64,000 nucleotides of DNA from Bacillota bacterium (GTDB taxonomy: Bacteria; Bacillota; Clostridia; Lachnospirales; Lachnospiraceae): assembly GCA_023392535.1 (NCBI GenBank), contig JAEVYY010000009.1, forward strand, positions 496,001 through 560,000, read 5' to 3'. This document shows, in pieces, positions 43,043-52,809 of this stretch. Positions within the stretch are counted from its first letter, which is position 1, and every line of letters begins with the position of its first letter. The position numbers were made by a program, and so were the translations under genes. Below the pieces are notes generated by a model. The model saw only the letters and a program-made list of their open reading frames with translations, did not search any database and was not told the origin of the DNA.

Positions 43043-44707
43043 CTATACATTAAAATAGCTGCCTCCGACAAATTCTCTAAGAATAGAGTTCCTTGGCAGA
43101 ATATCACTGCTAATTCCCAAAAAATAGTCCAAAAATTTTAAGAGTCTCTTAGCTTCAAAGTATTCTGGTTCCCCTTTTTGGATCCCGAATAACAAAGGCT
43201 CTGCATATTGTTTCAGAACAGCTAATTCATAGATTAAGGCGGAATTAAACATGGCATCTGCACTTTCCTGATAAGGAAAAATATTCTCTTCTTCTCCCCT
43301 CCTGACAGAAGGCCACATCTCAATGGTTCGTTTTGCAGTAATTCCTCTCGTTCTTGCATCCCGCACCATACGGCGTAATAACCGCCCATCTGTTGTCGGA
43401 ATGCGGTTATGTTCATCTACATTCAAGGTGGTCAAAGCACTAATATATATCTTATATTTGCTATCATCCGGAAGTGCATAAGACATTTTATTATTCAATC
43501 CATGTATCCCTTCAATCACCAATATATCTTCTTTTCCAAGTTTTCTTACATTACCTCTATATTCCCGCTTTCCTGTCTTAAAATTAAAACTGGGGATCTC
43601 TACTTCTTTTCCTCCTAACAGATTTAGCATATCCTTATTGAACTGCTCCACATCGATTGCTTCCAGACATTCAAAATTATAATCTCCATTTTCGTCCTTA
43701 GGCGTCTTTTCTCTATTCACAAAATAATTATCCACCCCTATCTCATGTGGTATCAATCCCAATGTTCTAAGTTGAATGGAAAGCCGATAACAAAAGGAAG
43801 TCTTCCCAGATGAAGAAGGTCCCGCTATCATTACAAATTTTATATCCGGTCGGCTTGCAATATCTTTCGCGATCTCACTGATTCTTCTTTCCTGCAAAGC
43901 CTCATGTACCAATACCATTTCACTGGATCTGCTCTTGCATATCTCATTATTCAGATCACCTACGGTATCAATCTGCATGTTAACGCCCCATTGTGTCGTT
44001 CTGATCAGAGTATTAAACAATTTCTCTCTTGGTACAAATGGTGAAAGCGTGGTAGGTCTGCTTTTATTGGGTAATAATAGCATAAAGCCTTTATGATAGG
44101 GAATTAAACCAAAATATTTAATATAATCTGCACTTGGTAACATATATCCGTAAAAATAGTCATAAAAGCCATCCATCTCATATACATTAATCCTGGAGCT
44201 CCTTCGATAGCGGAATAATTTTACCTTATCTGCCATACCTCGTTCTTCAAATAACTTGATTGCATCATCAAGGGAATAATTTTTCTTAATAATAGGTGTT
44301 TTTTTCCGCACCAGCTCCTGCATGCGAACCAATACGTTGTCGATTAAATCTTGATTTATTGTGAAATTTCCTTTGCCACTGCAATAAAGAGCATCGCCAA
44401 TCGTAAATTCCACTTTGATTTTTTCAATATTTTCTTTACCAATGACATCATGAATTGATTTTACAAGTAATAATAATGCTGTTCTGACATATGTTTTATG
44501 TCCAATGGAATCCTTATATGTTGCAAATGACACAGAACAATCCTTTTTCACCGTTTTCAGAAGTTCCCGGATTTTTCCATCTACAATAACTGCTGCTATT
44601 AATCCTTCATATTGCGCTTGAAAATCATTGGCTATATCCTCAAATTTCGTATTTATGGAATACTTTCTTTTAATTTCTCCTATAGTTACCTCTACTTGAT
44701 CTTTCAA
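43043..44707 (-). CDS. Uridine-kinase-like nucleoside kinase with ThrRS-like N-terminal region
   Basis: 554 residues. The N-terminal 270 residues resemble the TGS and editing-type region of threonyl-tRNA synthetase (HKTYVRTALLLLVKSI, then PSADYIKYFGLIPYHKGF). The C-terminal half is a P-loop kinase of the uridine kinase/phosphoribulokinase family with MIAGPSSSGKTSFCYRLS, GVDNYFVNREKTPKDENG and LVIEGIHGLN. The family is common in Clostridia; the substrate is not firmly known. I take a TTG at 44707 as start, seven bases after GAGG; no ATG is near the domain start. It follows nif3 on the same strand. Confidence 0.85.
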   Translation of the reverse strand: MKDQVEVTIGEIKRKYSINTKFEDIANDFQAQYEGLIAAVIVDGKIRELLKTVKKDCSVSFATYKDSIGHKTYVRTALLLLVKSIHDVIGKENIEKIKVEFTIGDALYCSGKGNFTINQDLIDNVLVRMQELVRKKTPIIKKNYSLDDAIKLFEERGMADKVKLFRYRRSSRINVYEMDGFYDYFYGYMLPSADYIKYFGLIPYHKGFMLLLPNKSRPTTLSPFVPREKLFNTLIRTTQWGVNMQIDTVGDLNNEICKSRSSEMVLVHEALQERRISEIAKDIASRPDIKFVMIAGPSSSGKTSFCYRLSIQLRTLGLIPHEIGVDNYFVNREKTPKDENGDYNFECLEAIDVEQFNKDMLNLLGGKEVEIPSFNFKTGKREYRGNVRKLGKEDILVIEGIHGLNNKMSYALPDDSKYKIYISALTTLNVDEHNRIPTTDGRLLRRMVRDARTRGITAKRTIEMWPSVRRGEEENIFPYQESADAMFNSALIYELAVLKQYAEPLLFGIQKGEPEYFEAKRLLKFLDYFLGISSDILPRNSILREFVGGSYFNV

Positions 44708-44797
44708 ACAACTACCTCTTTTCCCCAAGTATACCCACAAAAAACAGTAGGAAGATCAGCAGCAGTATTTTAGCTGCGTATAACTTCTTCTTACCTT

Positions 44798-45580
44798 TCA
44801 AACTGTCTTGATTGGATCATGCTCTTTTATATTAGTAATTGAAATCTCTGGAATCTCCCTTCCAAAAAATTCTTTCATATAGGAAACAAATATTTTTTCC
44901 AGTCCAAAATGACCTGCGTCAATAATCATAAGTCCTCTTTCCATCGCATCTAACGCCTCATGATGCTTAATGTCGCCCGTTATCAACACATCCACCGACG
45001 CCTTCAGGGCACCCGCGATCATATCTCCACCTGCCCCAGGTGAAATTGCAGCTGTTTCAACTGTTGCATGCAATTCTCCATAAACTCTTACATATTCAAT
45101 AATAAATGTTTTCTTTATATATTCTGCGCATTCCTCCAACGACATCACTCTTGGTAATTTACCGAACCTCCCGATCCCTTCCTTTGCGATCTCATCTTCA
45201 TATGTAACCTCTAATACTCTTCGGTCCTGAAGGCTGATCTCATCTGCGGCTGCATCCGCCATTCCCATAATATCAAAATTAGTATGCATAGAAAAATAAC
45301 TAATATCATTTTGCAACAATTTAACAAGGCGCCTTCCAATAAAATCATCTGTATTGATTTTCTTAATCGCTTTGAAAATAAGTGGATGATGCGTAATCAA
45401 CATATCTGCCTTTTGCTCTATCACCTGATCAATTACAGCTTCCGTTGCATCTACCGCGATAGCAATACACAGAACTTCCTTTTCTCTTCTTCCTGCCAAT
45501 AGCCCAACATTATCCCAATCCTCTGCAAAAGAAAGGGGGGATAACTCTTCTAATTTACAAATAATTTCAGAACACTTCAT
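44798..45580 (-). CDS. Nif3-like dinuclear metal centre protein (GTP cyclohydrolase I type 2 family)
   Basis: 260 residues. It has AEDWDNVGLLAG, ADMLITHHPLIF and MHTNFDIMGMADA, whose histidines bind the metal pair, and IDAGHFGLE near the C terminus. It lacks the long insert found in some homologues. Function is unresolved. It lies 29 bases behind trmK, the standard clostridial and bacillar order. Confidence 0.92.
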   Translation of the reverse strand: MKCSEIICKLEELSPLSFAEDWDNVGLLAGRREKEVLCIAIAVDATEAVIDQVIEQKADMLITHHPLIFKAIKKINTDDFIGRRLVKLLQNDISYFSMHTNFDIMGMADAAADEISLQDRRVLEVTYEDEIAKEGIGRFGKLPRVMSLEECAEYIKKTFIIEYVRVYGELHATVETAAISPGAGGDMIAGALKASVDVLITGDIKHHEALDAMERGLMIIDAGHFGLEKIFVSYMKEFFGREIPEISITNIKEHDPIKTV

Positions 45581-45609
45581 GGTATTTCTCCCTAAGTTTT
45601 TCTGTAAAA

Positions 45610-46341
45610 CTACATTTCTTTGTAAAAACTTTGCGCAAGCAAAATCTCTTCTAACTCTTTTCTTAATTCTATAATTCTTTGCTTCTGTCTGTCTGTTCGA
45701 TACGCTTCTTGCGATAAAAACGTAACCAATCGTGCTACATCTTGAGATCTTTTCTGCAAAAAAGATCGTAAAACAGGATCCCTGCTTTCTAGTAATAGTC
45801 TTCCATATTTATCATAAATTGTGAGCAGCGAGTCCTCCACAATTTTATTACAATAATTTAACCGTGAATCTGGTACTGCCCGCATCATCGGATAATATTT
45901 ACCTTCCTCATAGACCATTTTCTCTGCTACTATAGCAAATCCTATCTTACGCATATATTGTCGAACCAAATGAATCTCTGATTGTGGTTGTAAAATGATT
46001 TCCTTAAGATGTGGAATCACTGTTTTCCCTTCTTCCATGATCCGGATCATTAGTTTTCCCCCCATACCTGCGCAGAGAAGAGTCTCCACTTCCTCGGGCA
46101 GAAGTCTTGCAGTCCCATCCGATAAGCGGGTCTCTATGTATGGCAAAAGTCCATGCTGCTTAATATGTTCTTTTGCTTTTTTTAAAGGTCCGGCATTTAC
46201 ATCCATCGCTATAATTCTAGGTGAAATATGCTGTTCCGATAAATAAATAGATACATATCCATGATCACATCCTATATCCGCTACCCGGTTCCCAGCGGTA
46301 ACCATATCTGCAACCGCCTGCAGTCTTTTAGTAAGTTCCAT
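45610..46341 (-). CDS. trmK: tRNA (adenine-22-N1)-methyltransferase
   Basis: 243 residues. A Rossmann methyltransferase with VADIGCDHGYVSIYL (motif I), IIAMDVNAGPLKKAKEHI and LLCAGMGGKLMIRI, the TrmK (COG2384) pattern, and a C-terminal coiled coil. It methylates A22 in the D arm of some tRNAs using S-adenosylmethionine. The ATG shares its first base position with the end of rpoD, so it is coupled to the sigma factor gene. Confidence 0.93.
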   Translation of the reverse strand: MELTKRLQAVADMVTAGNRVADIGCDHGYVSIYLSEQHISPRIIAMDVNAGPLKKAKEHIKQHGLLPYIETRLSDGTARLLPEEVETLLCAGMGGKLMIRIMEEGKTVIPHLKEIILQPQSEIHLVRQYMRKIGFAIVAEKMVYEEGKYYPMMRAVPDSRLNYCNKIVEDSLLTIYDKYGRLLLESRDPVLRSFLQKRSQDVARLVTFLSQEAYRTDRQKQRIIELRKELEEILLAQSFYKEM

Positions 46342-47450
46342 TAGTCTAAATAATCCTTTAGTTTACGACTTCTGCTAGGATGACGTAGTTTGCGAAGGGC
46401 CTTTGCTTCAATCTGACGAATTCGTTCACGTGTTACATTAAATTCCTTCCCAACTTCTTCCAATGTCCGAGCTCTTCCATCATCCAGTCCAAAACGTAGC
46501 CTTAACACTTTTTGTTCTCTTTCTGTCAATGTGCCGAGTACTTCGACCAATTGCTCCCTAAGTAAGGTAAATGCAGCAGCATCCGCAGGTACAGGTACAT
46601 TATCGTCTTGAATAAAATCTCCTAAATGGCTATCCTCTTCCTCCCCAATTGGTGTTTCCAATGACACGGGCTCCTGAGATATCTTTAATATTTCCCGCAC
46701 CCTTTCAACAGGCATATTCATTTCTTTCGCTATTTCTTCCGGCAAAGGTTCCCTACCCAATTCCTGTAATAACTGTCTGCTCACACGAATCAGCTTATTA
46801 ATCGTCTCTACCATATGAACAGGAATACGAATCGTACGAGCCTGATCGGCAATTGCTCTGGTTATTGCCTGTCTGATCCACCATGTTGCATAGGTAGAGA
46901 ACTTATATCCTTTGCGATAATCAAATTTTTCGACTGCTTTTATCAGACCCAGATTCCCTTCTTGAATTAAATCTAAGAATAGCATACCCCTTCCAACATA
47001 TCTTTTGGCAATACTAACAACAAGTCGTAGGTTTGCTTCTGCAAGCCTTTTTTTTGCTTCTGCATCTCCTAGTTCCATTTTTTTTGCCAGCTCAATTTCT
47101 TCTTCCGCTGACAAAAGCTGTACTTTACCAATTTCTTTTAAATACATACGTACCGGATCTTCAATGTTAATACCATCCGGTACTGATAAATCTATTTTTT
47201 CAACATCTACTTCATCTTCTTCGGTGATAATAATTTCTTCGTCCTCATCCTCATCTTCCGTGATACGAAGTACATCGACACTATTAAGCTCTAATGTTTC
47301 CAATATTTTATCAAACTGATCTTCTTCCATTGTAATATCATGAAAAAAATCATTGACCTCCTGATATTCCAAAACATTCTTTTTCTTCTTTGCAAGCGCG
47401 AGCAATTCTTTTAATCTCTCGTCAAACTTTGCTTGTACATTTTCATCCAT
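46341..47450 (-). CDS. rpoD: RNA polymerase primary sigma factor (RpoD/SigA)
   Basis: 369 residues. Region 1.1 is helical and acidic, with an unusually long Asp/Glu tract (about residues 58-80, EDEDEDEEIIITEEDEVD). Regions 1.2-2 have DPVRMYLKEIG, NLRLVVSIAKRYVGRG, IQEGNLGLIKAVEKFDYRKG and FSTYATWWIRQAITRAI (-10 recognition). Region 4 has RFGLDDGRARTLEEVGKEF and VTRERIRQIEAKALRKL (-35 recognition). It is the housekeeping sigma factor and fits the TTGACA/TATAAT promoters found in the window. Confidence 0.97.
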   Translation of the reverse strand: MDENVQAKFDERLKELLALAKKKKNVLEYQEVNDFFHDITMEEDQFDKILETLELNSVDVLRITEDEDEDEEIIITEEDEVDVEKIDLSVPDGINIEDPVRMYLKEIGKVQLLSAEEEIELAKKMELGDAEAKKRLAEANLRLVVSIAKRYVGRGMLFLDLIQEGNLGLIKAVEKFDYRKGYKFSTYATWWIRQAITRAIADQARTIRIPVHMVETINKLIRVSRQLLQELGREPLPEEIAKEMNMPVERVREILKISQEPVSLETPIGEEEDSHLGDFIQDDNVPVPADAAAFTLLREQLVEVLGTLTEREQKVLRLRFGLDDGRARTLEEVGKEFNVTRERIRQIEAKALRKLRHPSRSRKLKDYLD

Positions 47451-47480
47451 TGTTAATCCATCCTTCCATAACTCCTAGAA

Positions 47481-47500
47481 AAGCCGTTTTTATACGGCTT
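47481..47500 (-). terminator. Weak terminator-like hairpin between dnaG and rpoD
   Basis: On the minus strand AAGCCGT pairs with ACGGCTT, followed by four T. It could reduce readthrough from dnaG to rpoD. Confidence 0.5.
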
Positions 47501-47517
47501 CTTCTTTATTTTTATCC

Positions 47518-49290
47518 TTATTCAAAATAAATATGCGTATTTTTAAGCTCTTCCAAAGCTTTTTTACCTTCTATTACCTTATTGAGCGCGTTCACATCTG
47601 ATCCCAGATTTGCACTGAAAAATTCGTAACTATTCGTTTTCACACTAACAACGATATCATGAAAGGCTTTTTCTCTATCCTGTTTCGTCTCAAGCTGCTC
47701 TAATTTAGTGTTAAAAAGGGAAGCTACTTCTCTCTGCTCTTCTTCCTCTTTAAACAAACTTATAATAGCCGCAGGGTTTAATCTCTCATTTTCTAAATCC
47801 TCAAAGAGCTTCGTCGCTACTCTTTTATATAAATCTGTAGTAAAATCTTCTGGTGTTATGTATTTTTGTATCAATTGATACCGTTTAGGTTCTTCTACAA
47901 TCCAAGTCAGCAATAACCTCTGCGTCCTCTTTGCAGCCTCCTGTGGAGTTATTTTACTGTGTATCCCAGATTTCGGCCTTATCGCCTCCGTTACTAAGCC
48001 AGTTTTAGCAGCATATCCCAACACAAACTTCTTCAGATTTTCTGTTCCTATATGATATTTATCGGCAATTGCTTCGATATAATTATCCCTTTCCATCTCT
48101 TCCTGAAAATCGCACAATCTTTTTGCAATTTCCTTATAGAACTTCGTCTTACTTTCTGGATCCTTTAAATTATAATCACGTTCTAATATACGAATTTCAT
48201 AAAAGAAGCTGTTTTCAGCTTGTTCAATTCTTCTCTGGAAAGCATCCTGTCCCATATTTTTAATAAACTCATCTGGATCTTTATAAGGCTGTAAGGTAAT
48301 CACTTTACCTGTTAATCCCGCTTCTTTTAAAATAGGAATTGCCCTTAGTGCCGCCTTTGCTCCTGCTTCATCACTATCATACGTCAATAAAATTTCTTCG
48401 GTGTACCGTCGCAACAGATTGGCTTGTCCAGAGGTAAATGCTGTTCCAAGTGATGCTACCGCCTGCGTAAATCCTGCTTGATGCATTGCAATTACATCCA
48501 TGTACCCCTCGCATAAAATGATATGATTCTTTCTTGCTGTTCTTGCAAAATTTAAACCATACAAATTTCTACTTTTATCAAATATGAACGTTTCGGGAGA
48601 GTTTAAATATTTTGGTTTTCCTTCCCCCATCACACGTCCGCCAAATCCTATCACCCGATGATTGATATCCTGAATCGGAAACATGACCCGATTCCAAAAT
48701 TTATCATACATGCCGTGCCGCTCATCCACATTGGCTAATCCTGCATCCCGTATTATTTCTTCTGTATATCCTTTCTTCTTTAAATATTGAATAAGATCAT
48801 CACTGTATTTTAAAGAAAACCCGAGACCAAACTGTTTTATTGTCTCCTCCGACAATTTTCTTTCTTGAAGATACCGATGTCCGACAGCTCCCCTCTCCGT
48901 TTTTAACTGATAGAAAAAGTACTTGGCCGCTTCTTTATTTACTTCCAAAAGCCTGGCCCTGCGACTCTCCTTTTTTTTCGCTTCTTCTGAGTATTCCACT
49001 TCAGGTAATGGTACGCCCGCTCGGTCAGCAAGATATTTGATTGCTTCCCCAAATGAAAAATTTTCATATTCCATAATAAAAGTAAACACATTTCCACCCG
49101 CACCACAGCCAAAGCAATAATACATTTGCTTGTTTAGACTCACGGAAAAGGAAGGAGATTTCTCATTGTGAAATGGACAAAGACCAAAATAATTACTTCC
49201 CTTTTTTTGCAGACGTACATATCCTGATATTATGTCTACGATATCATTTTTTTGTCGTATTTCCTCAACTAACTCTTCTGGATAATACAT
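47518..49290 (-). CDS. dnaG: DNA primase
   Basis: 590 residues. It makes RNA primers for replication. The zinc-binding domain has CPFHNEKSPSFSVS and YYCFGCGAGGN (C-H-C-C). The RNA polymerase domain has YLNSPETFIFDKSRNLYGL, the TOPRIM motif VILCEGYMDVIAMH-like sequence (IILCEGYMDVI) and LTYDSDEAGAKAA. A helicase-binding helical domain closes it. The ATG at 49290 follows AAAGG by about eight bases; a GTG three codons earlier overlaps that site. It lies between dgt and rpoD. Confidence 0.97.
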   Translation of the reverse strand: MYYPEELVEEIRQKNDIVDIISGYVRLQKKGSNYFGLCPFHNEKSPSFSVSLNKQMYYCFGCGAGGNVFTFIMEYENFSFGEAIKYLADRAGVPLPEVEYSEEAKKKESRRARLLEVNKEAAKYFFYQLKTERGAVGHRYLQERKLSEETIKQFGLGFSLKYSDDLIQYLKKKGYTEEIIRDAGLANVDERHGMYDKFWNRVMFPIQDINHRVIGFGGRVMGEGKPKYLNSPETFIFDKSRNLYGLNFARTARKNHIILCEGYMDVIAMHQAGFTQAVASLGTAFTSGQANLLRRYTEEILLTYDSDEAGAKAALRAIPILKEAGLTGKVITLQPYKDPDEFIKNMGQDAFQRRIEQAENSFFYEIRILERDYNLKDPESKTKFYKEIAKRLCDFQEEMERDNYIEAIADKYHIGTENLKKFVLGYAAKTGLVTEAIRPKSGIHSKITPQEAAKRTQRLLLTWIVEEPKRYQLIQKYITPEDFTTDLYKRVATKLFEDLENERLNPAAIISLFKEEEEQREVASLFNTKLEQLETKQDREKAFHDIVVSVKTNSYEFFSANLGSDVNALNKVIEGKKALEELKNTHIYFE

Positions 49291-49310
49291 GTTTAACACC
49301 TTTCATTGAA

Positions 49311-50318
49311 TTATCTGTCCCATGATTTCGGTATAAATATTTCCTCATAGGTCGCAATTGCGAATCGGTCAGTCATAGACGCCAAGTAATCACAGACAAT
49401 CCTTTCTTTGCTTTCGTTTCGTTTCTCCATAAGGGAGAGCAAATCTTTTGGCAATTTTTCAAAATGTACCATATAGTAATGATACAATGTCTCCATCAGT
49501 ACTTCTGCCTTCCCTTCCTCACTCTTGGCTTCCTGATTGGTGTATACCCTTTCAAACATAAAATCTCTTAACTTTTTCATTGCCTTTGCTACTTCCTCTG
49601 ACATACAGATATCATTTTTATTGGTACTGTTCGTAACAATATCGTGAATAAAATGATCCAGTCTTTCACCTGTCGTATAACCGATGATATCACCTATTTC
49701 TTTCGGAATATCCTCTTCCTTTAAAATATTGGCCCGGATGGCATCATCCATATCATGATGAATATACGCAATTTTATCAGATAAACGAACAATTTTTCCC
49801 TCCAATGTGCAAGGCATACCTTCTGTCTGATGATTCAAAATGCCGTCTCTTACTTCATAGGTCAGGTTCAAACCTTGTAGGCCTTTTTCCAGTACTTCTA
49901 CCGTTCTTACACTCTGTTCACTGTGTTTGAATCCGTTCAGGCATATACCATCCAATGCACGCTCACCTGCATGCCCGAATGGAGTGTGACCAAGATCATG
50001 TCCTAATGCAATTGCTTCCACCAGATCCTCATTCATTCTAAGTGCTTTTGCTATTGTTCTCGCATTCTGCGAGACCTCCAATGTATGTGTTAATCTGGTT
50101 CTATAATGATCACCTTCCGGGGTCAAAAATACCTGCGTTTTGTCTTTTAGTCTGCGAAAAGATTTGCTATGTAAGATTCTATCTCTGTCTCTCTGAAAAA
50201 CCGGTCGTATGTCACATTGATCTTCTTGTTTTTCCCGCCCCTTTGAATCCATGCTCAAAGCAGCATATGGACTTAAATACTCCCGTTCCCGTTGTTCCAG
50301 TTCTTCACGAATCGACAT
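49311..50318 (-). CDS. dgt: dGTPase-like triphosphohydrolase (HD superfamily)
   Basis: 335 residues. It has RILHSKSFRRLKDKTQVF, RTRLTHTLEVSQNART, ALGHDLGHTPFGHAGE (HD motif) and KIAYIHHDMDDA. It hydrolyses dNTPs to deoxynucleosides and triphosphate. It is the first gene of the dgt-dnaG-rpoD-trmK-nif3 run, which ties nucleotide pools to replication and transcription. Confidence 0.94.
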   Translation of the reverse strand: MSIREELEQREREYLSPYAALSMDSKGREKQEDQCDIRPVFQRDRDRILHSKSFRRLKDKTQVFLTPEGDHYRTRLTHTLEVSQNARTIAKALRMNEDLVEAIALGHDLGHTPFGHAGERALDGICLNGFKHSEQSVRTVEVLEKGLQGLNLTYEVRDGILNHQTEGMPCTLEGKIVRLSDKIAYIHHDMDDAIRANILKEEDIPKEIGDIIGYTTGERLDHFIHDIVTNSTNKNDICMSEEVAKAMKKLRDFMFERVYTNQEAKSEEGKAEVLMETLYHYYMVHFEKLPKDLLSLMEKRNESKERIVCDYLASMTDRFAIATYEEIFIPKSWDR

Positions 50319-50481
50319 ATTCTGACTCCCTTCTGTGTCATTCTCTCCAGTAAATCAATTAACTTTCCACAAACACTCCTAATTTACATATTCTGTGTTC
50401 CCCTCTCGATTTCCTTTATTTAATTTCAATTTATCTTTATAAGTTTTACCACTCCTTGCTTGCTGTGACTATTTATCCCTA

Positions 50482-51378
50482 TTACTTGCAGATTTCAAAA
50501 ATAAACTCTGCGTTCTGATCCATTGCATCGTATGCCGTTTTAAAGGGTGACATCTGAAAAACATGCCACATGCCTTTATATATCTTTAAAGTAACTGGTA
50601 CATTCGCCTTTAACATTCTTTTATATAACATCGTAGAATCATTAAGTAGTATCTCATTATCTCCTACTTGAATCAGACATCTGGGGAATCCTGTAAAATC
50701 TCCATACAATGGCGAAATAAAAGGATTTCTTGCCTTCTGATCGGATATATAAGATTCCGTAGCCTTTTTGATATAATGAATATCCAGAACAGGATCAACC
50801 TCTGCTCTGGTCTCGTATGATTTACCAGTTGCGCACAAATCTGTCCATGGTGACATCAGAATGGCTCCTCTTGGAAGAAGCCTATCCGCTGCTTTTAATT
50901 TATGCATTAATGCCAATACAAGATTTCCACCCGCGGAATCACCTGCCAGTACGATATCGGATGCCCCATAACCTAAGAGCATGAGATAATCCCAAGCTTT
51001 TATTGCATCTTCGAGCGCTGCTGGAAAAGGATGTTCGGGTGCTAGTCTATAATCAAAACATAGTAGATCCATAGAGGTAGAGCTGGCCAATTTAGTAGTC
51101 AAAGTCCTGGCATAAAGGCTGCTTCCTGTCATATAACCGCCTCCGTGGCAGTAAAGTATTACATATTTCTTCATATGTGCTCGATTTACACTAAGCCATT
51201 CCGCATACATACCTTGTATTTCTATCTCTTTGATTACGATTTCTTTTTGCTTTCCCCAGAGGACTCCCAGGCTGTTCTGTGTCTGTCTGACGCGGTCAAT
51301 ATCCCGTTCCTCAACGACACTATGCACTTTTTTTATGAGATTCATTAAATTTTGATTTCTTTTTGCAGATAATGACAT
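50482..51378 (-). CDS. Alpha/beta hydrolase, hormone-sensitive lipase family esterase
   Basis: 298 residues. It has the oxyanion motif YCHGGGYMTGSS, nucleophile elbow LAGDSAGGNLVLAL, an acidic residue in QVGDNEILLNDS and the catalytic histidine in GMWHVFQMSP. There is no signal peptide, so it acts in the cytoplasm on short acyl esters. It is divergent from the condensation-domain gene (122-base gap), and they may share control. One plausible link is that it removes acyl groups that the neighbouring transferase adds. Confidence 0.9.
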   Translation of the reverse strand: MSLSAKRNQNLMNLIKKVHSVVEERDIDRVRQTQNSLGVLWGKQKEIVIKEIEIQGMYAEWLSVNRAHMKKYVILYCHGGGYMTGSSLYARTLTTKLASSTSMDLLCFDYRLAPEHPFPAALEDAIKAWDYLMLLGYGASDIVLAGDSAGGNLVLALMHKLKAADRLLPRGAILMSPWTDLCATGKSYETRAEVDPVLDIHYIKKATESYISDQKARNPFISPLYGDFTGFPRCLIQVGDNEILLNDSTMLYKRMLKANVPVTLKIYKGMWHVFQMSPFKTAYDAMDQNAEFIFEICK

Positions 51379-51499
51379 ACTAATCTCCTATAAGAAAGAT
51401 ATTGTTTTCTTGCTATTCTTTTCATAACTGGATATAATTAATGCTATCTTTTATCATAACTGTATTATTAGTAAAAATCAATTTACTTATGGAGCTTCC

Positions 51500-52807
51500 A
51501 TGACAATTAAAAGAAAAAAAATTTTAGAAAAAGACAATTGGTATAAATTAGACTTGTCCGCTATTGTCTATCCAACGTTACAGCGTAAAGACTTCTCTTC
51601 TGTATATAGACTCTCCGTATTATTAAAAGAAGAAATACGGCCGGAACTATTGCAGCGGGCTGTCGATATCTCGCTCGATCGTTTTCCAACTTATAAAGTA
51701 GCCATCCGCAAGGGTTTGTTCTGGCGTTATCTGGAACCCAATAACAGACCAGGCCCTTTTATAAAACCTGATATACGAAATTCCTGCATGCCGATGCCTT
51801 TTAAAGCGAACAACAGATACGTCATCCGTATTTATTATTTCAATAAAAGAATTTCTTTTGAATCTCATCATTCTTTGGGAGACGGTTCCGGTGGCATGTA
51901 TGTTCTACAGACAATTACTGCTACTTATCTGAGACTTCTGGGACATAAAATCAGTAACCAGTATTTTGTATTGGACGTGGAATCCAGACCAGATCCGGAC
52001 GAATTTGAAGATGCTTATTTGCGTTATGCAAATGCCAAGGTACGTCCTCCGCGCCCTGGGGAAAAGGCTTACCGTGTACGCGGGACGAAAGAGCCTTTTT
52101 ATACATTGAACGTCATTGATGGCATTATGTCAGTAAACGCGGTAGCAGCAGTTGCTACTAAATATAAAGCTACGATAACCGAATATCTAAATGCGGTCCT
52201 TCTCTATTCTTTGTTGCAAAAACAAGAATCCGAGTGGCATTTAAAATTGCGTCCAGTTAAAATTGCAATGCCTGTTAATCTCCGAAGATTTTTTCCATCA
52301 AAGACTCTTCGGAATTTTATAACTATGATTTATCCGTCTATCGATCCTCGATTGGGGGAATATACATTTGAAGAAATCATTCATCATGTGCATAACTATA
52401 TGCAATACCATATCAATGAAAAATTTCTTCGTGGCGATATTACTACAAATGCGGCAACACAACAGAATCCGTTCATTCGTGTCGTTCCTCTTTTTATCAA
52501 AGATTTTGTGGTCCGGCAATTCTATACAAAAATTCAAGACCGCAATTCATCAGCAGGTCTTACAAATATGGGAGCTCTCAAAGTCCCAGAGGATATGGCT
52601 CCTTTTATAGAACGGTTCGATATCTACATGGGACAGCCTTTTTCCTCGAGAACAAATTGTGCTATTGTTAGTTTTCAGGATATTCTTACTATCAACTTTG
52701 CTAGTTCTATTATTGAAGCAGATGTCGAACGACTCTTTTTCCGTAAGCTGGTGCAAGATGGTATCCATGTAAAAATTGAAAGCAATCGAGATATGGAGGT
52801 ATTATAA
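51500..52807 (+). CDS. Condensation-domain / alcohol acyltransferase-like protein
   Basis: 435 residues. It has the acyltransferase motif SHHSLGDGSGG (HHxxxDG, about residues 119-129) in a chloramphenicol acetyltransferase-like fold, with a second half containing AMPVNLRRFFPSKTLRNF and SSAGLTNMGALKVP. These enzymes transfer acyl groups from CoA or carriers to hydroxyl or amino groups, as in alcohol acetyltransferases, PapA5 and NRPS condensation domains. No carrier or adenylation domain is nearby. It is followed two bases later by the zinc-ribbon membrane gene. Confidence 0.85.
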   Translation: MTIKRKKILEKDNWYKLDLSAIVYPTLQRKDFSSVYRLSVLLKEEIRPELLQRAVDISLDRFPTYKVAIRKGLFWRYLEPNNRPGPFIKPDIRNSCMPMPFKANNRYVIRIYYFNKRISFESHHSLGDGSGGMYVLQTITATYLRLLGHKISNQYFVLDVESRPDPDEFEDAYLRYANAKVRPPRPGEKAYRVRGTKEPFYTLNVIDGIMSVNAVAAVATKYKATITEYLNAVLLYSLLQKQESEWHLKLRPVKIAMPVNLRRFFPSKTLRNFITMIYPSIDPRLGEYTFEEIIHHVHNYMQYHINEKFLRGDITTNAATQQNPFIRVVPLFIKDFVVRQFYTKIQDRNSSAGLTNMGALKVPEDMAPFIERFDIYMGQPFSSRTNCAIVSFQDILTINFASSIIEADVERLFFRKLVQDGIHVKIESNRDMEVL

Positions 52808-52809
52808 AA

